Origin: Chondrosia reniformis
Lineage: Eukaryota > Porifera > Demospongiae > Chondrillida > Chondrillidae
Assembly: GCA_947172415.1 (NCBI GenBank)
Contig: OX359201.1
Location: 1-64,000, forward strand
Reading direction: 5' to 3'
DNA length: 64,000 nt
The notes under the pieces are model-generated. The model was not told the origin of the DNA, did not search any database, and was given only the letters and a program-made list of their open reading frames with translations. Each line of letters opens with the position of its first letter. Within the stretch, counting starts at the first letter, position 1. Of this stretch, positions 43,285 to 57,665 are shown one piece after another. The translations under genes and the position numbers were made by a program.

Positions 43285-46200
43285 AGTTCTGTAACTCTAT
43301 CAAATGAATAAATATGAAACTGTGACTTCGTGTCAGCATTCACAAACATCTATTATAAGTATGATCAATGAGTTATTGAAATTTTGATGTAACTTAAAAT
43401 TTGCTCTATCTCTCACCATACATTAACTTTGTATTCAACAATTTAAGGTACATTGAGGGCTGTAACTCTATCAGATGGAGATATATGAAGCAAACACTTT
43501 GTGTCAGCATTCACAGACATCTATAGAGTGTTTCCAGTGGGTTTTTGAAATTTTGTTGGAACTTAAATTTTGCCCTATCTCTCACCATACATTAACTTTG
43601 TATACAACAATTTAAGGTACATTGAGGGCTGTAACTCTTTCAGATGGAGATATATGAAGCAAACACTTTGTGTCAGCATTCACAGACATCTATAGAGTAT
43701 GTCCAGTGGGTTTTTGAAATTTTGATGGAACTTAAAATTAGCCCTATCTCTCACCATACATTAACTTTGTATACAACAATTTAATGTACATTGAGAGCTG
43801 TAACTATAACAAATGGAGAGATATGAAGCAAACACTTTGTGTCAGCATTCACAGACATCTATAGAGTGTTTCCAGTGGGTTTTTGAAATTTTGTTGGAAC
43901 TTAAATTTTGCCCTATCTCTCACCATACATTAACTTTGTATACAACATTTTAAGGTACATTGAGGGCTGTAACTCTATCAGATGGAGATATATGAAGCAA
44001 ACACTTTGTGTCAGCATTCACAGACATCTATAGAGTATGTTCAGTGGGTTTTTGAAATTTTGATGGAACTTAAAATTTGCCCTATCTCTCACCATACGTT
44101 AACTTTGTATACAACAATTTAATGTACATTGAGAGCTGTAACTATAACAAATGGAGATATATGAAGCAAACACTTTGTGTCAGCATTCACAGACATCTAT
44201 AGAGTATGTCCAGTGGGTTTTTGAAATTTTGATGGAACTTAAAATTTGCCCTACGTATCTCTCACCATACATTAACTTTGTATACAAGAATTTAATGTAC
44301 ATTGAGGGCTGTAACTCTATCAGATGGAGATATATGAAGCAAACACTTTGTGTCAGCATTTACAGACATCTATAGAGTTTGTCCAGTGGGTTTTTGAAAT
44401 TTTGTTGGAACTTAAAATTTGCCCTATCTCTCACCATACATTAACTTTGTATTCAACAATTTAATGTACATTGAGGGCTGTAACTCTATCAGATGGAGAT
44501 ATATGAAGCAAACACTTTGTGTCAGCATTCACAGACATCTATAGAGTGTTTCCAGTGGGTTTTTGAAATTTTGTTGGAACTTAAAATTTGCCCTATCTCT
44601 CACCATACATTAACTTTGTATACAACAATTTAATGTACATTGAGGGCTGTAACTCTCTCAGATGGAGATATATGAAGAAAACACTTTGTGTCAGCATTCA
44701 CAGACATCTATAGAGTATGTCCAGTGGGTTTTTGAAATTTTGATGGAACTTAAAATTAGCCCTATCTCTCACCATACATTAACTTTGTATACAACAATTT
44801 AATGTACATTGAGAGTTGTAACTATAACAAATGGAGAGATATGAAGCAAACACTTTGTGTCAGCATTCACAGACATCTATAGAGTATGTCCAGTAGGTTT
44901 TTGAAATTTTGATGGAACTTAAAATTTGCCTTACGTATCTCTCACCATACATTAACTTTGTATACAAGAATTTAATGTACACTGAGGGCTGTAACTCTAT
45001 CAGATGGAGATATATGAAGCAAACACTTTGTGTCAGCATTCACAGACATCTATAGAGTATGTCCAGTGGGTTTTTGAAATTTTGATGGAATTTAAAATTT
45101 GCCCTATCTCTCACCATACATTAACTTTCTATACAAGAATTTAATGTACATTGAGGGCTGTAACTCTATCAGATGGAGATATATGAAGCAAACACTTTGT
45201 GTCAGCATTCACAGGCATCTATAGAGTGTGTCTAGTGGGTTTTTGAAATTTTGTTGGAACTTAAAATTTGCCCTATCTCTCACCATACATTAACTTTGTA
45301 TACAACAATTTAATGTACATTGAGGGCTGTAACTCTATCAGATGGAGATATATGAAGCAAACACTTTGTGTCAGCATTCACAGACATCTATAGAGTGTGT
45401 CCAGTGGGTTTTTGAAATTTTGTTGGAACTTAAAATTTGCCCTATCTCTCACTATACATTAACTTTGTATACAACAATTTATTGTACATTGAGGGCTGTA
45501 ACTCTATCAGATGGAGATATATGAAGCAAACACTTTGTGTCAGCATTTACAGACATCTATAGAGTGTTTCCAGTGGGTTTTTGAAATTTTGTTGAAACTT
45601 AAATTTTGCCCTATCTCTCACCATACATTAACTTTGTATACAACAATTTAACGTACATTGAGGGCTGTAACTATAACAAATGGAGAGATATGAAGCAAAC
45701 ACTTTGTGTCAGCATTCACAGACATCTATAGAGTATGTCCAGTGGGTTTTTGAAATTTTGTTGGAACTTAAAATTTGCCCTATCTCTCACCATACATTAA
45801 CTTTGTATACAACAATTTAATGTACATTGAGGGCTGTAACTCTATCAGATGGAGATATATGAAGCAAACACTTTGTGTCAGCATTCACAGACATCTATAG
45901 AGTGTGTCCAGTGGGTTTATGAAATTTTGTTGGAACTTAAAATTTGCCTATCTCTCACCATACATTAACTTTGTATACAACAATTTAATGTACATTGAGG
46001 GCTGTAACTCTATCAGATGGAGATATATGAAGCAAACACTTTGTGTCAGCATTCACAGACATCTATAGAGTGTTTCCAGTGGGTTTTTGAAATTTTGTTG
46101 AAACTTAAATTTTGCCCTATCTCTCACCATACATTAACTTTGTATACAAGAATTTAACGTACATTGAGAGCTGTAACTATAACAAATGGAGAGATATGAA

Positions 46201-49200
46201 GCAAACACTTTGTGTCAGCATTCACAGACATCTATAGAGTATGTTCAGTGGGTTTTTGAAATTTTGTTGGAACTTAAAATTTGCCCTATCTCTCACCATA
46301 CATTAACTTGTATACCAGAATTTAATGTACATTGAGAGCTGTAACTCTAACAAATGGAGAGATATGAAGCAAACACTTTGTGTCAGCATTCACAGACATC
46401 TATAGAGTATGTTCAGTGGGTTTTTGAAATTTTGTTGGAACTTAAAATTTGCCCTATCTCTCACCATACATTAACTTGTATACCAGAATTTAATGTACAT
46501 TGAGAGCTGTAACTCTAACAAATGGAGAGATATGAAGCAAACACTTTGTGTCAGCATTCACAGACATCTACAGAGTATATCCAGTGGATTTTTGAAATTT
46601 TGTTGGAACTTAAAATTTGCCCTATCTCTCACCATACATTAACTTTGTATACAAGAATTTAATGTACATTGAAGGCTGTAACTCTATCAGATGGAGATAT
46701 ATGAAGCAAACACTTTGTGTCAGCATTCACAGACATCTATAGAGTGTGTCCAGTGGGTTTTTGATATTTTGTTGGAACTTAAAATTTGCCCTATCTCTCA
46801 CCATACATTAACTTTGTATACAAGAATTTAATGTACATTGAGGGCTGTAACTCTATCAGATGGAGATATATGAAGCAAACACTTTGTGTCAGCATTCACA
46901 GACATCTATAGAGTGTTTCCAGTGGGTTTTTGAAATTTTGTTGGAACTTAATTTTGCCCTATCTCTCACCATACATTAACTTTGTATACAACAATTTAAT
47001 GTACATTGAGGGCTGTAACTCTATCAGATGGAGATATATGAAGCAAATACTTTGTGTCAGCATTCACAGACATCTATAGAGTATGTTCAGAGGGTTTTGA
47101 AATTTTGTTGGAACTTAAAATTTGCCCTATCTCTCACCATACATTAACTTGTATACAAGAATTTAATGTACATTGAGGGCTGTAACTCTATCAGATGGAG
47201 ATATATGAAGCAAATACTTTGTGTCAGCATTCACAGACATCTATAGAGTATGTTCAGTGGGTTTTTGAAATTTTGATGGAACTTAAAATTAGCCCTATCT
47301 CTCACCATACATTAACTTTGAATACAACAATTTAATGTACATTGAGAGCTGTAACTATAACAAATGGAGAGATATGAAGCAAACACTTTGTGTCAGCATT
47401 CACAGACATCTATAGAGTATGTCCAGTGGGTTTTTGAAATTTTGATGGAACTTAAAATTTGCCCTACGTATCTCTCACCATACATTAACTTTGTATACAA
47501 GAATTTAATGTACATTGAGGGCTGTAACTCTATCAGATGGAGATATATGAAGCAAACACTTTGTGTCAGCATTCACAGACATCTATAGAGTATGTCCAGT
47601 GGGTTTTTGAAATTTTGATGGAACTTAAAATTTGCCCTATCTCTCACCATACATTAACTTTGTATACAAGAATTTAATGTACATTGAGGGCTGTAACTCT
47701 ATCAGATGGAGATATATGAAGCAAACACTTTGTGTCAGCATTCACAGGCATCTATAGAGTGTGTCTAGTGGGTTTTTGAAATTTTGTTGGAACTTAAAAT
47801 TTGCCCTATCTCTCACCATACATTAACTTTGTATACAACAATTTAATGTACATTGAGGGCTGTAACTCTATCAGATGGAGATATATGAAGCAAACACTTT
47901 GTGTCAGCATTCACAGACATCTATAGAGTATGTCCAGTGGGTTTTTGAAATTTTGTTGGAACTTAAAATTTGCCCTATCTCTCACCATACATTAAGTTTG
48001 CATACAAGAATTTAATGTACATTGAGGGCTGTAACTCTATCAAATGGAGATATATGAAGCAAACACTTTGTGTCAGCATTCACAGACATCTATAGAGTAT
48101 GTCCAGTGGGTTTTTGAAATTTTGATGGAACTTAAAATTTGCCCTATCTCTCACCATACATTAAGTTTGCATACAAGAATTTAATGTACATTGAGGGCTG
48201 TAACTCTATCAAATGGAGATATATGAAGCAAACACTTTGTGTCAGCATTCACAGACATCTATAAAGTATGTCCAGTGGGTTTTTGAAATTTTGATGGAAC
48301 TTAAAATTTGCCCTACGTATCTCTCACCATACATTAACTTTGTATACAACAATTCGATGTACATTGAGGGCTGTAACTCTATCAGATGGAGATATATGAA
48401 GCAAACACTTTGTGTCAGCATTCACAGACATCTATAGAGTGTGTCCAGTGGGTTTTTGAAATTTTGTTGGAACTTAAAATTTGCTCTATCTCTCACCATA
48501 CATTAACTTTGTATACAACAATTTAATGTACATTGAGGGCTGTAACTCTCTCAGATGGAGATATATGAAGCAAACACTTTGTGTTAGCATTCACAGACAT
48601 CTATAGAGTTTGTCCAGTGGGTTTTTGAAATTTTGTTGGAACTTAAAATTTGCTCTATCTCTCACCATACATTAACTTTGTATACAACAATTTAATGTAC
48701 ATTGAGGGCTGTAACTCTCTCAGATGGAGATATATGAAGCAAACACTTTGTGTCAGCATTCACAGACATCTATAGAGTGTTTCCAGTGGGTTTTTGAAAT
48801 TTTGTTGGAACTTAAATTTTGCCCTATCTCTCACCATACATTAACTTTGTATACAACAATTTAATGTACATTGAGGGCTGTAACTCTATCAGATGGAGAT
48901 ATATGAAGCAAACACTTTGTGTCAGCATTCACAGACATCTATAGAGTATGTCCAGTGGGTTTTTGAAATTTTGTTGGAACTTAAAATTTGCCCTATCTCT
49001 CACCATACATTAACTTGTATACCAGAATTTAATGTACATTGAGAGCTGTAACTATAACAAATGGAGATATATGAAGCAAACACTTTGTGTCAGCATTCAC
49101 AGACATCTATAGAGTGTTTCCAGTGGGTTTTTGAAATTTTGTTGGAACTTAAATTTTGCCCTATCTCTCACCATACATTAACTTTGTATACAACAATTTA

Positions 49201-49693
49201 ATGTACATTGAGGGCTGTAACTCTATCAGATGGAGATATATGAAGCAAACACTTTGTGTCAGCATTCACAGACATCTATAGAGTATGTCCAGTGGATTTT
49301 TGAAATTTTGTTGGAACTTAAAATTTGCCCTATCTCTCACCATACATTAACTTTGTATACAAGAATTTAATGTACATTGAAGGCTGTAACTCTATCAGAT
49401 GGAGATATATGAAGCAAACACTTTGTGTCAGCATTCACAGACATCTATAGAGTGTGTCCAGTGGGTTTTTGATATTTTGTTGGAACTTAAAATTTGCCCT
49501 ATCTCTCACCATACATTTACTTTGTATTCAAGAATTTAATGTACATTGAGGGCTGTAACTCTATCAGATGGAGATATATGAAGCAAACACTTTGTGTCAG
49601 CATTCACAGACATCTATAGAGTATGTCCAGTGAGTTTTTGAAATTTTGATGGAACTTAAAATTTGCCCTATCTCTCACTGGACATTTGTACGT
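43285..49693. repeat. 169-bp satellite, fourth and longest block
   Basis: About 38 tandem monomers. Several carry a 4-bp insertion (CCCTACGTATCTCTCACC) that recurs at 44253, 44935, 47466 and 48313, a marker of multi-monomer block duplications. No gene. Confidence 0.95.
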
Positions 49694-50827
49694 ATATACA
49701 GATTCAGATTATATAAAAAAAACTTTTTTGGAGCTGCAGTGGCTTCTAAAACATTATATTGACACATCATTCTCTCTTGAGTTAGGAATTAGACTTAGAA
49801 TACAGACGTCTAGTTGAAATATCGATCATAGACTTAATATCGTACTAGCGATAAATATCGGACCTCGCTCTATATCTAGTTTTCTGTATCATGAAAAGTC
49901 GCTCTCCTCCCTCCGCCGAGATATAGAAAGACTTTTATCCATTTGCCACAGTTTTGAGATGTATTGGAAATACTGCGTATGTGTGTAAAATTGCTTGGAA
50001 CGATTCACTTGGCTGGAATTAAAGTGGAATAAATTGACGATTTCTCGAAAATAATTGGCATCAGAAAAGTCGTTCTCCTCGGCTCATCAAGACACTTACA
50101 GGATTATTTTCGCTTTCCCCAGTATTCAGATGAACCACAAATACTGCCTATGTCTTTAAACCTGCTTGGAACAATTCACCGATCTGGAAATAACGAGAAA
50201 TATATAAAAAAAGCCCCAACCACAACCGTTTTCTTTGGACAAAACTTCATATAAATAGAAGCGAAAAACCTTATAAAGTAGGCCTACCTGGACACATCTC
50301 TATGGTGGTAGCTGTTCCCATAGAGGTTGGTAGCGCTTAGACTCTGAAGCTGTCTCCTAATCGGTTGGTGCCATAGAGACGTGCTCACCAATAATCCGGA
50401 TTTCGGGGGGGTTCCACGTAAGTGGGATTGGCATCTGATATCTTAGGATTCATATGAGTCGGCCATATCGAGAAGAACTGGTTCTTCTCACGCAAGTGAC
50501 ACCCAAAGCTCAACTCGGCAGAGCGTTACCACCGATCCCGGCCTCTGAGCGTCGTGGATGGTAGCGTTCGGTATGGTCCAACTTTTTTTCTTTGGAGTTT
50601 CGTTGGCTGTCGATTGGCGATTTTTCACTTTAACGGCATCCATATATTATATATGGATAGATAGTGCTTCAATAACAATCAACTACTACACAGTGCATAT
50701 CCATATGTATAAAATAATTGGAAAGTATTCCAAATTTTCAGATATTGTATGGAATTTTGTCTCTAACGGTCGGCCATATTATAGTATTACGAAATTTTCT
50801 CTAACAATACAGTATTGACTGTAGTTT
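49694..50827 (+). repeat. 1.16-kb unit, copy 4 (slightly shortened)
   Basis: Core at 50265-50575. This copy lacks part of the 5' region (TTTAGCTATATTT is missing) and about 14 bp downstream (TATTATATACCTTC is missing). Confidence 0.94.
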
Positions 50828-52830
50828 TGTAACTCTATCAAATGAATATATATGAAGCTATGACTTCGTGTCAGCATTCACTAACATCTACTATAAGCAT
50901 GATCAATGAATTATTGAAATTTTGATGGAACTTAAAATTTGCTCTATCTCTCACCATACATTAACTTTGTATACTAGAATTTAATATACATTGAGGGCTG
51001 TAACTCTATCAGATGGAGAGATATGAAGCAAACACTTTGTGTCAGCATTCACAGATATCTATAGAGTATATCCAGTGGGTTTTTGAAATTTTGTTGGAAC
51101 TTAAAATTTGCCCTATCTCTCACCATACATTAACTTTGTATACAACAATTTAAGGTACATTGAGGGCTGTAACTCTATCAGATGGAGATATATGAAGCAA
51201 ACACTTTGTGTCAGCATTCACAGACATCTATAGAGTATGTTCAGTGGGTTTTTGAAATTTTGTTGGAACTTAAAATTTGCCCTATCTCTCACCATACATT
51301 AATTTGTATATCAGAATTCAATATATATTGAGGGCTGTAACTCTATCAGATGGAGAGATATGAAGCAAACACTTTGTGTCAGCATTCACAGACATCTATA
51401 GAGTGTTTCCAGTGGGTTTTTGAAATTTTAATGGAACTTAAAATTAGCCCTATCTCTCACCATATATTAACTTTGTATATCAGAATTCAATATATATTGA
51501 GGGCTGTAACTCTATCAGATGGAGATATATGAAGCAAACACTTTGTGTCAGCATTCACAGACATCTATAGAGTATGTCCAGTGGGTTTTTGAAATTTTGT
51601 TGGAACTTTAAATTTGCCCTATCTCTCACCATACATTAACTTTGTATACAGGAATTTAATGTACATTGAGAGCTGTAACTCTATCAGATGGAGAGATATG
51701 AAGCAAACACTTTGTGTCAGCATTCACAGACATCTATAGAGTATGTCCAGTGGGTTTTTGAAATTTTGATGGAACTTAAAATTTGCCCTATCTCTCACCA
51801 TACATTAACTTTGTATATCAGAATTCAATATATATTGAGGGCTGTTACTCTATCAGATTGAGAGATATGAAGTAAACACTTTGTGTCAGCATTCACAGAC
51901 ATCTATAGAGTATGTCCAGTGTGTTTTTGAAATATTGATGGAACTTAAAATTTGCTCTATCTCTCACCATACATTAACTTTGTATACAAGAATTTAATGT
52001 ACATTGAGGGCTGTAACTCTATCAGATGGAGAGATATGAAGCAAACACTTTGTGTCAGCATTCACAGATATCTATAGAGTATATCCAGTGGGTTTTTGAA
52101 ATTTTGATGGAACTTAAAATTTGCCCTATCTCTCACCATACATTAACTTTGTATACAAGAATTTAATGTACATTGAGGGCTGTAACTCTATCAGATGGAG
52201 AGATATGAAGCAAACACTTTGTGTCAGCATTCAGAGACATCTATAGAGTGTGTCCAGTGGGTTTTTGAAATTTTGTTGGAACTTAAAATTTGCCCTATCT
52301 CTCACCATACATTAACTTTGTATACAACAATTTAAGGTACATTGAGGGCTGTAACTCTATCAGATGGAGATATATGAAGCAAACACTTTGTGTCAGCATT
52401 CACAGACATCTATAGAGTATGTCCAGTGGGTTTTTGAAATTTTGATGGAACTTAAAATTTGCCCTATCTCTCACCATACATTAACTTTGTATACAAGAAT
52501 TTAATGTACATTGAGGGCTGTAACTCTATCAGATGGAGAGATATGAAGCAAACACTTTGTGTCAGCATTCACAGACATCTATAGAGTATGTCCAGTGGGT
52601 TTTTGAAATTTTGTTGGAACTTAAAATTTGCCCTATCTCTCACCATACATTAACTTTGTATACAAGAATTTAATGTACATTGAGAGCTGTAACTCTATCA
52701 AATGGAGAGATATGAAGCAAACACTTTGTGTCAACATTCACAGACATCTATATAGTATGTCCAGTGAGTTTTTGAAATTTTGATGGAACTTAAAATTTGC
52801 CCTATCTCTCACTGGACATTTGTACGTATA
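50828..52830. repeat. 169-bp satellite, fifth block
   Basis: About 12 monomers, including a distinctive set with TATATCAGAATTCAATATAT that reappears in the same order in the next block. Confidence 0.95.
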
Positions 52831-53997
52831 TACAGATTCAGATTATATAAAAAAAACTTTTTTGGAGCTGCAGTGGCTTCTAAAACATTATTTAGCTATA
52901 TTTTATATTTTATTGATACATCATTCTCTCTTGAGTTAGGAATTAGACTTAGAATACAGACGTCTAGTTGAAATATCGATCATAGACTTAATATCGTACT
53001 AGCGATAAATATCGGACCTCGCTCTATATTATCTAGTTTTCTGTATCATGAAAAGTCGCTCTCCTCCCTCCGCCGAGATATAGAAAGACTTTTATCCATT
53101 TGCCACAGTTTTGAGATGTATTGGAAATACTGCGTATGTGTGTAAAATTGCTTGGAACGATTCACCGGGCTGGAATTAAAGTGGAATAAATTGACGATTT
53201 CTCGAAAATAATTGGCATCAGAAAAGTCGTTCTCCTCGGCTCATCAAGACACTTGCAGGATTATTTTCGCTTTCCCCAGTATTCAGATGAACCACAAATA
53301 CTGCCTATGTCTTTAAACTTGCTTGGAACAATTCACCGATCTGGAAATAACGAGAAATATATAAAAAAAGCCCCAACCACAACCGTTTTCTTTGGACAAA
53401 ACTTCATATAAATAGAAGCGAAAAACCTTATAAAGTAGGCCTACCTGGACACATCTCTATGGTGGTAGCTGTTCCCATAGAGGTTGGTAGCGCTTAGACT
53501 CTGAAGCTGTCTCCTAATCGGTTGGTGCCATAGAGACGTGCTCACCAATAATCCGGATTTCGGGGGGGTTCCACGTAAGTGGGATTGGCATCTGATATCT
53601 TAGGATTCATATGAGTCGGCCATATCGAGAAGAACTGGTTCTTCTCACGCAAGTGACACCCAAAGCTCAACTCGGCAGAGCGTTACCACCGATCCCGGCC
53701 TCTGAGCGTCGTGGATGGTAGCGTTCGGTATGGTCCAACTTTTTTTCTTTGGAGTTTCGTTGGCTGTCGATTGGCGATTTTTCACTTTAACGGCATCCAT
53801 ATATTATATATGGATAGATAGTGCTTCAATAACAATCAACTACTACACAGTGCATATCCATATGTATAAAATAATTGGAAAGTATTCCAAATTTTCAGAT
53901 ATTGTATGGAATTTTGTCTCTATTATATACCTTCTAACGGTCGGCCATATTATAGTATTACGAAATTTTCTCTAACAATACAGTATTGACTGTAGTT
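52831..53997 (+). repeat. 1.16-kb unit, copy 5
   Basis: Core at 53422-53732. It shares CTTGCAGG and TATATTATCTAG variants with copy 6, so these two are the closest relatives. Confidence 0.94.
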
Positions 53998-55325
53998 CTG
54001 TAACTCTATCAAATGAATATATATGAAGCTATGACTTCGTGTCAGCATTCACAAACATCTACTATAAGCATGATCAATGAATTATTGAAATTTTGATGGA
54101 ACTTAAAATTTGCTCTATCTCTCACCATACATTAACTTTGTATACTAGAATTTAATATACATTGAGGGCTGTAACTCTATCAGATGGAGAGATATGAAGC
54201 AAACACTTTGTGTCAGCATTCACAGATATCTATAGAGTATATCCAGTGGGTTTTTGAAATTTTGTTGGAACTTAAAATTTGCCCTATCTCTCACCATACA
54301 TTAACTTTGTATACAACAATTTAATGTACATTGAGGGCTGTAACTCTATCAGATGGAGATATATGAAGCAAACACTTTGTGTCAGCATTCACAGACATCT
54401 ATAGAGTATGTTCAGTGGTTTTTTGAAATTTTGTTGGAACTTAAAATTTGCCCTATCTCTCACCATACATTAATTTGTATATCAGAATTCAATATATATT
54501 GAGGGCTGTAACTCTATCAGATGGAGAGATATGAAGCAAACACTTTGTGTCAGCATTCACAGACATCTATAGAGTGTTTCCAGTGGGTTTTTGAAATTTT
54601 GATGGAACTTAAAATTAGCCCTATCTCTCACCATATATTAACTTTGTATATCAGAATTCAATATATATTGAGGGCTGTAACTCTATCAGATGGAGATATA
54701 TGAAGCAAACACTTTGTGTCAGCATTCACAGACATCTATAGAGTATGTCCAGTGGGTTTTTGAAATTTTGATGGAACTTAAAATTTGCCCTATCTCTCAC
54801 CATACATTAACTTTGTATACAAGAATTTAATGTACATTGAGGGCTGTAACTCTATCAGATGGAGAGATATGAAGCAAACACTTTGTGTCAGCATTCACAG
54901 ACATCTATAGAGTATGTCCAGTGGGTTTTTGAAATTTTGATGGAACTTAAAATTTGCCCTATCTCTCACCATACATTAACTTTGTATATCAGAATTCAAT
55001 ATATATTGAGGGCTGTTACTCTATCAGATTGAGAGATATGAAGTAAATACTTTGTGTCAGCATTTACAGACATCTATAGAGTATGTCCAGTGTGTTTTTG
55101 AAATTTTGATGGAACTTAAAATTTACCCTATCTCTCACCATGCATTAACTTTGTATACAAGAATTTAATGTACATTGAGAGCTGTAACTCTATCAAATGG
55201 AGATATATGAAGCAAACACTTTGTGTCAACATTCACAGACATCTATATAGTATGTCCAGTGAGTTTTTGAAATTTTGATGGAACTTAAAATTTGCCCTAT
55301 CTCTCACTGGACATTTGTACGTATA
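53998..55325. repeat. 169-bp satellite, sixth block
   Basis: About eight monomers that match the start of the fifth block in the same order, so the two are copies of one higher-order segment with some monomers lost. Confidence 0.95.
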
Positions 55326-56497
55326 TACAGATTCAGATTATATAAAAAAAACTTTTTTGGAGCTGCAGTGGCTTCTAAAACATTATTTAGCTATATTTTA
55401 TAGTTTATTGATACATCATTCTCTCTTGAGTTAGGAATTAGACTTAGAATACAGACGTCTAGTTGAAATATCGATCATAGACTTAATATCGTACTAGCGA
55501 TAAATATCGGACCTCGCTCTATATTATCTAGTTTTCTGTATCATGAAAAGTCGCTCTCCTCCCTCCGCCGAGATATAGAAAGACTTTTATCCATTTGCCA
55601 CAGTTTTGAGATGTATTGGAAATACTGCGTATGTGTGTAAAATTGCTTGGAACGATTCACTGGGCTGGAATTAAAGTGGAATAAATTGACGATTTCTCGA
55701 AAATAATTGGCATCAGAAAAGTCGTTCTCCTCGGCTCATCAAGACACTTGCAGGATTATTTTCGCTTTCCCCAGTATTCAGATGAACCACAAATACTGCC
55801 TATGTCTTTAAACTTGCTTGGAACAATTCACCGATCTGGAAATAACGAGAAATATATAAAAAAAGCCCCAACCACAACCGTTTTCTTTGGACAAAACTTC
55901 ATATAAATAGAAGCGAAAAACCTTATAAAGTAGGCCTACCTGGACACATCTCTATGGTGGTAGCTGTTCCCATAGAGGTTGGTAGCGCTTAGACTCTGAA
56001 GCTGTCTCCTAATCGGTTGGTGCCATAGAGACGTGCTCACCAATAATCCGGATTTCGGGGGGGTTCCACGTAAGTGGGATTGGCATCTGATATCTTAGGA
56101 TTCATATGAGTCGGCCATATCGAGAAGAACTGGTTCTTCTCACGCAAGTGACACCCAAAGCTCAACTCGGCAGAGCGTTACCACCGATCCCGGCCTCTGA
56201 GCGTCGTGGATGGTAGCGTTCGGTATGGTCCAACTTTTTTTCTTTGGAGTTTCGTTGGCTGTCGATTGGCGATTTTTCACTTTAACGGCATCCATATATT
56301 ATATATGGATAGATAGTGCTTCAATAACAATCAACTACTACACAGTGCATATTCATATGTATAAAATAATTGGAAAGTATTCCAGATTTTCAGATATTGT
56401 ATGGAATTTTGTCTCTATTATATACCTTCTAACGGTCGGCCATATTATAGTATTACGAAATTTTCTCTAACAATACAGTATTGACTGTAGTTCTGTA
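55326..56497 (+). repeat. 1.16-kb unit, copy 6
   Basis: Core at 55917-56227; followed by the last, more diverged monomers. Confidence 0.94.
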
Positions 56498-56984
56498 ACT
56501 CTATCAAATGAATATATATGAAGCTGTGACTTCGTGTCAGCATTCACAAACATCTATTATAAGTATGATCAATGAGTTATTGAAATTTTGATGAAACTTA
56601 AAATTTGCCTTATATCTCACCATACATTAACTTTGTATACAAGAATTTAATATACATTGAGAGCTGTAATTCTATGAAATGGAGATATATGAAGCAAACA
56701 CTTTGTGTCAGCATTCACAGACATCTATAGAGTGTGTCCAGTGGGTTTTTGAAATTTTGTTGGAACTTAAAATTTGCCCTATCTCTCACCATACATTAAC
56801 TTTGTATACAAGAATTTAATGTACATTGAGGGCTGTAACTCTATCAAATGGAGAGATATGAAGCAAACACTTTGTGTCAACATTCACAGACATCTATATA
56901 GTATGTCCAGTGAGTTTTTGAAATTTTGATGAACTTAAAATTTGCCCTATCTCTCACCATACATTAACTTTTTATACCAAAATT
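56498..56984. repeat. 169-bp satellite, last block
   Basis: About three monomers ending at CTTTTTATACCAAAATT, where similarity to the monomer stops. Confidence 0.92.
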
Positions 56985-57490
56985 AGCAGAAGGTTTTGCG
57001 CTTCTATCTAAACAACAAAATTTCCAAAGAAAACGGTTGTGGTTGGCGCTTTTCCTTACTTAAGAATACGGTATTTTCCAGAAAAATATAATCAAATTAT
57101 TTCAAGTTAATCACGGATCAGCATATCGTCCAAAGCTTTTTAACAGATATATTCAGAATTCTAGGTTCATCTGAAAACTGGGGAAATTGGATAAAATCCT
57201 GTGTGTGTTTTAAGAAATGAAGGAAAGTAACTTTTCTGGTCCCATGTAGAAACGATTTTAGCGAGTGGTGTTTCGATATCAATGTACAGTAGTAGAGCCA
57301 TCCGCATTCAACCTGAAATTCTGTAATGTGATAATGGCTGCCTACTTCTATATAGAGACCTTCTGGTAAGTGTGTTTTGGACCGTCTCTATCTTGGTCTC
57401 GTGTGTCACATGTAGAAAACTTCTTTAACTCGAGGTCCTCCGATATTTATTGTATGACAGTATCGCACGATATATATCTTAATTTCGCCC
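56985..57490 (-). repeat. Diverged inverted copy of the 1.16-kb unit's upstream half
   Basis: Reverse-complement matches to the unit are visible in order: AACCGTTTTCTTTGG (57030), CAGAAAAGT and AGGATTTTATCC (about 57240-57200), and CGAGGTCC..GATATTTAT (57430-57450). It is much older than the six direct copies and caps the right edge of the satellite domain. Confidence 0.65.
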
Positions 57491-57665
57491 TTGTCATCAT
57501 ACTCGTAATACGTATATATAACTATTCTTTGTTCAATTAGTATTGTAAGTTGGCATCAGATAAAGTGTTAATTGTATGTGGAAACATTGCGGTTAATGCT
57601 TATATCTTCTTGTGTATTTAGTGGTAGCAGAAATGAGTGTTGAATGAGAATTCAGTTTGGTATCT
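57491..57665. other. Upstream region of first SMYD-like gene
   Basis: AT-rich spacer with no repeat recognised; presumed promoter and 5' UTR of the gene that starts at 57666. Confidence 0.4.

Noticed and set aside
44151..54703. 60-74-residue frames in 169-bp satellite blocks
   Set aside because: They arise where 169-bp monomers happen to lack stops; no start context or family match.
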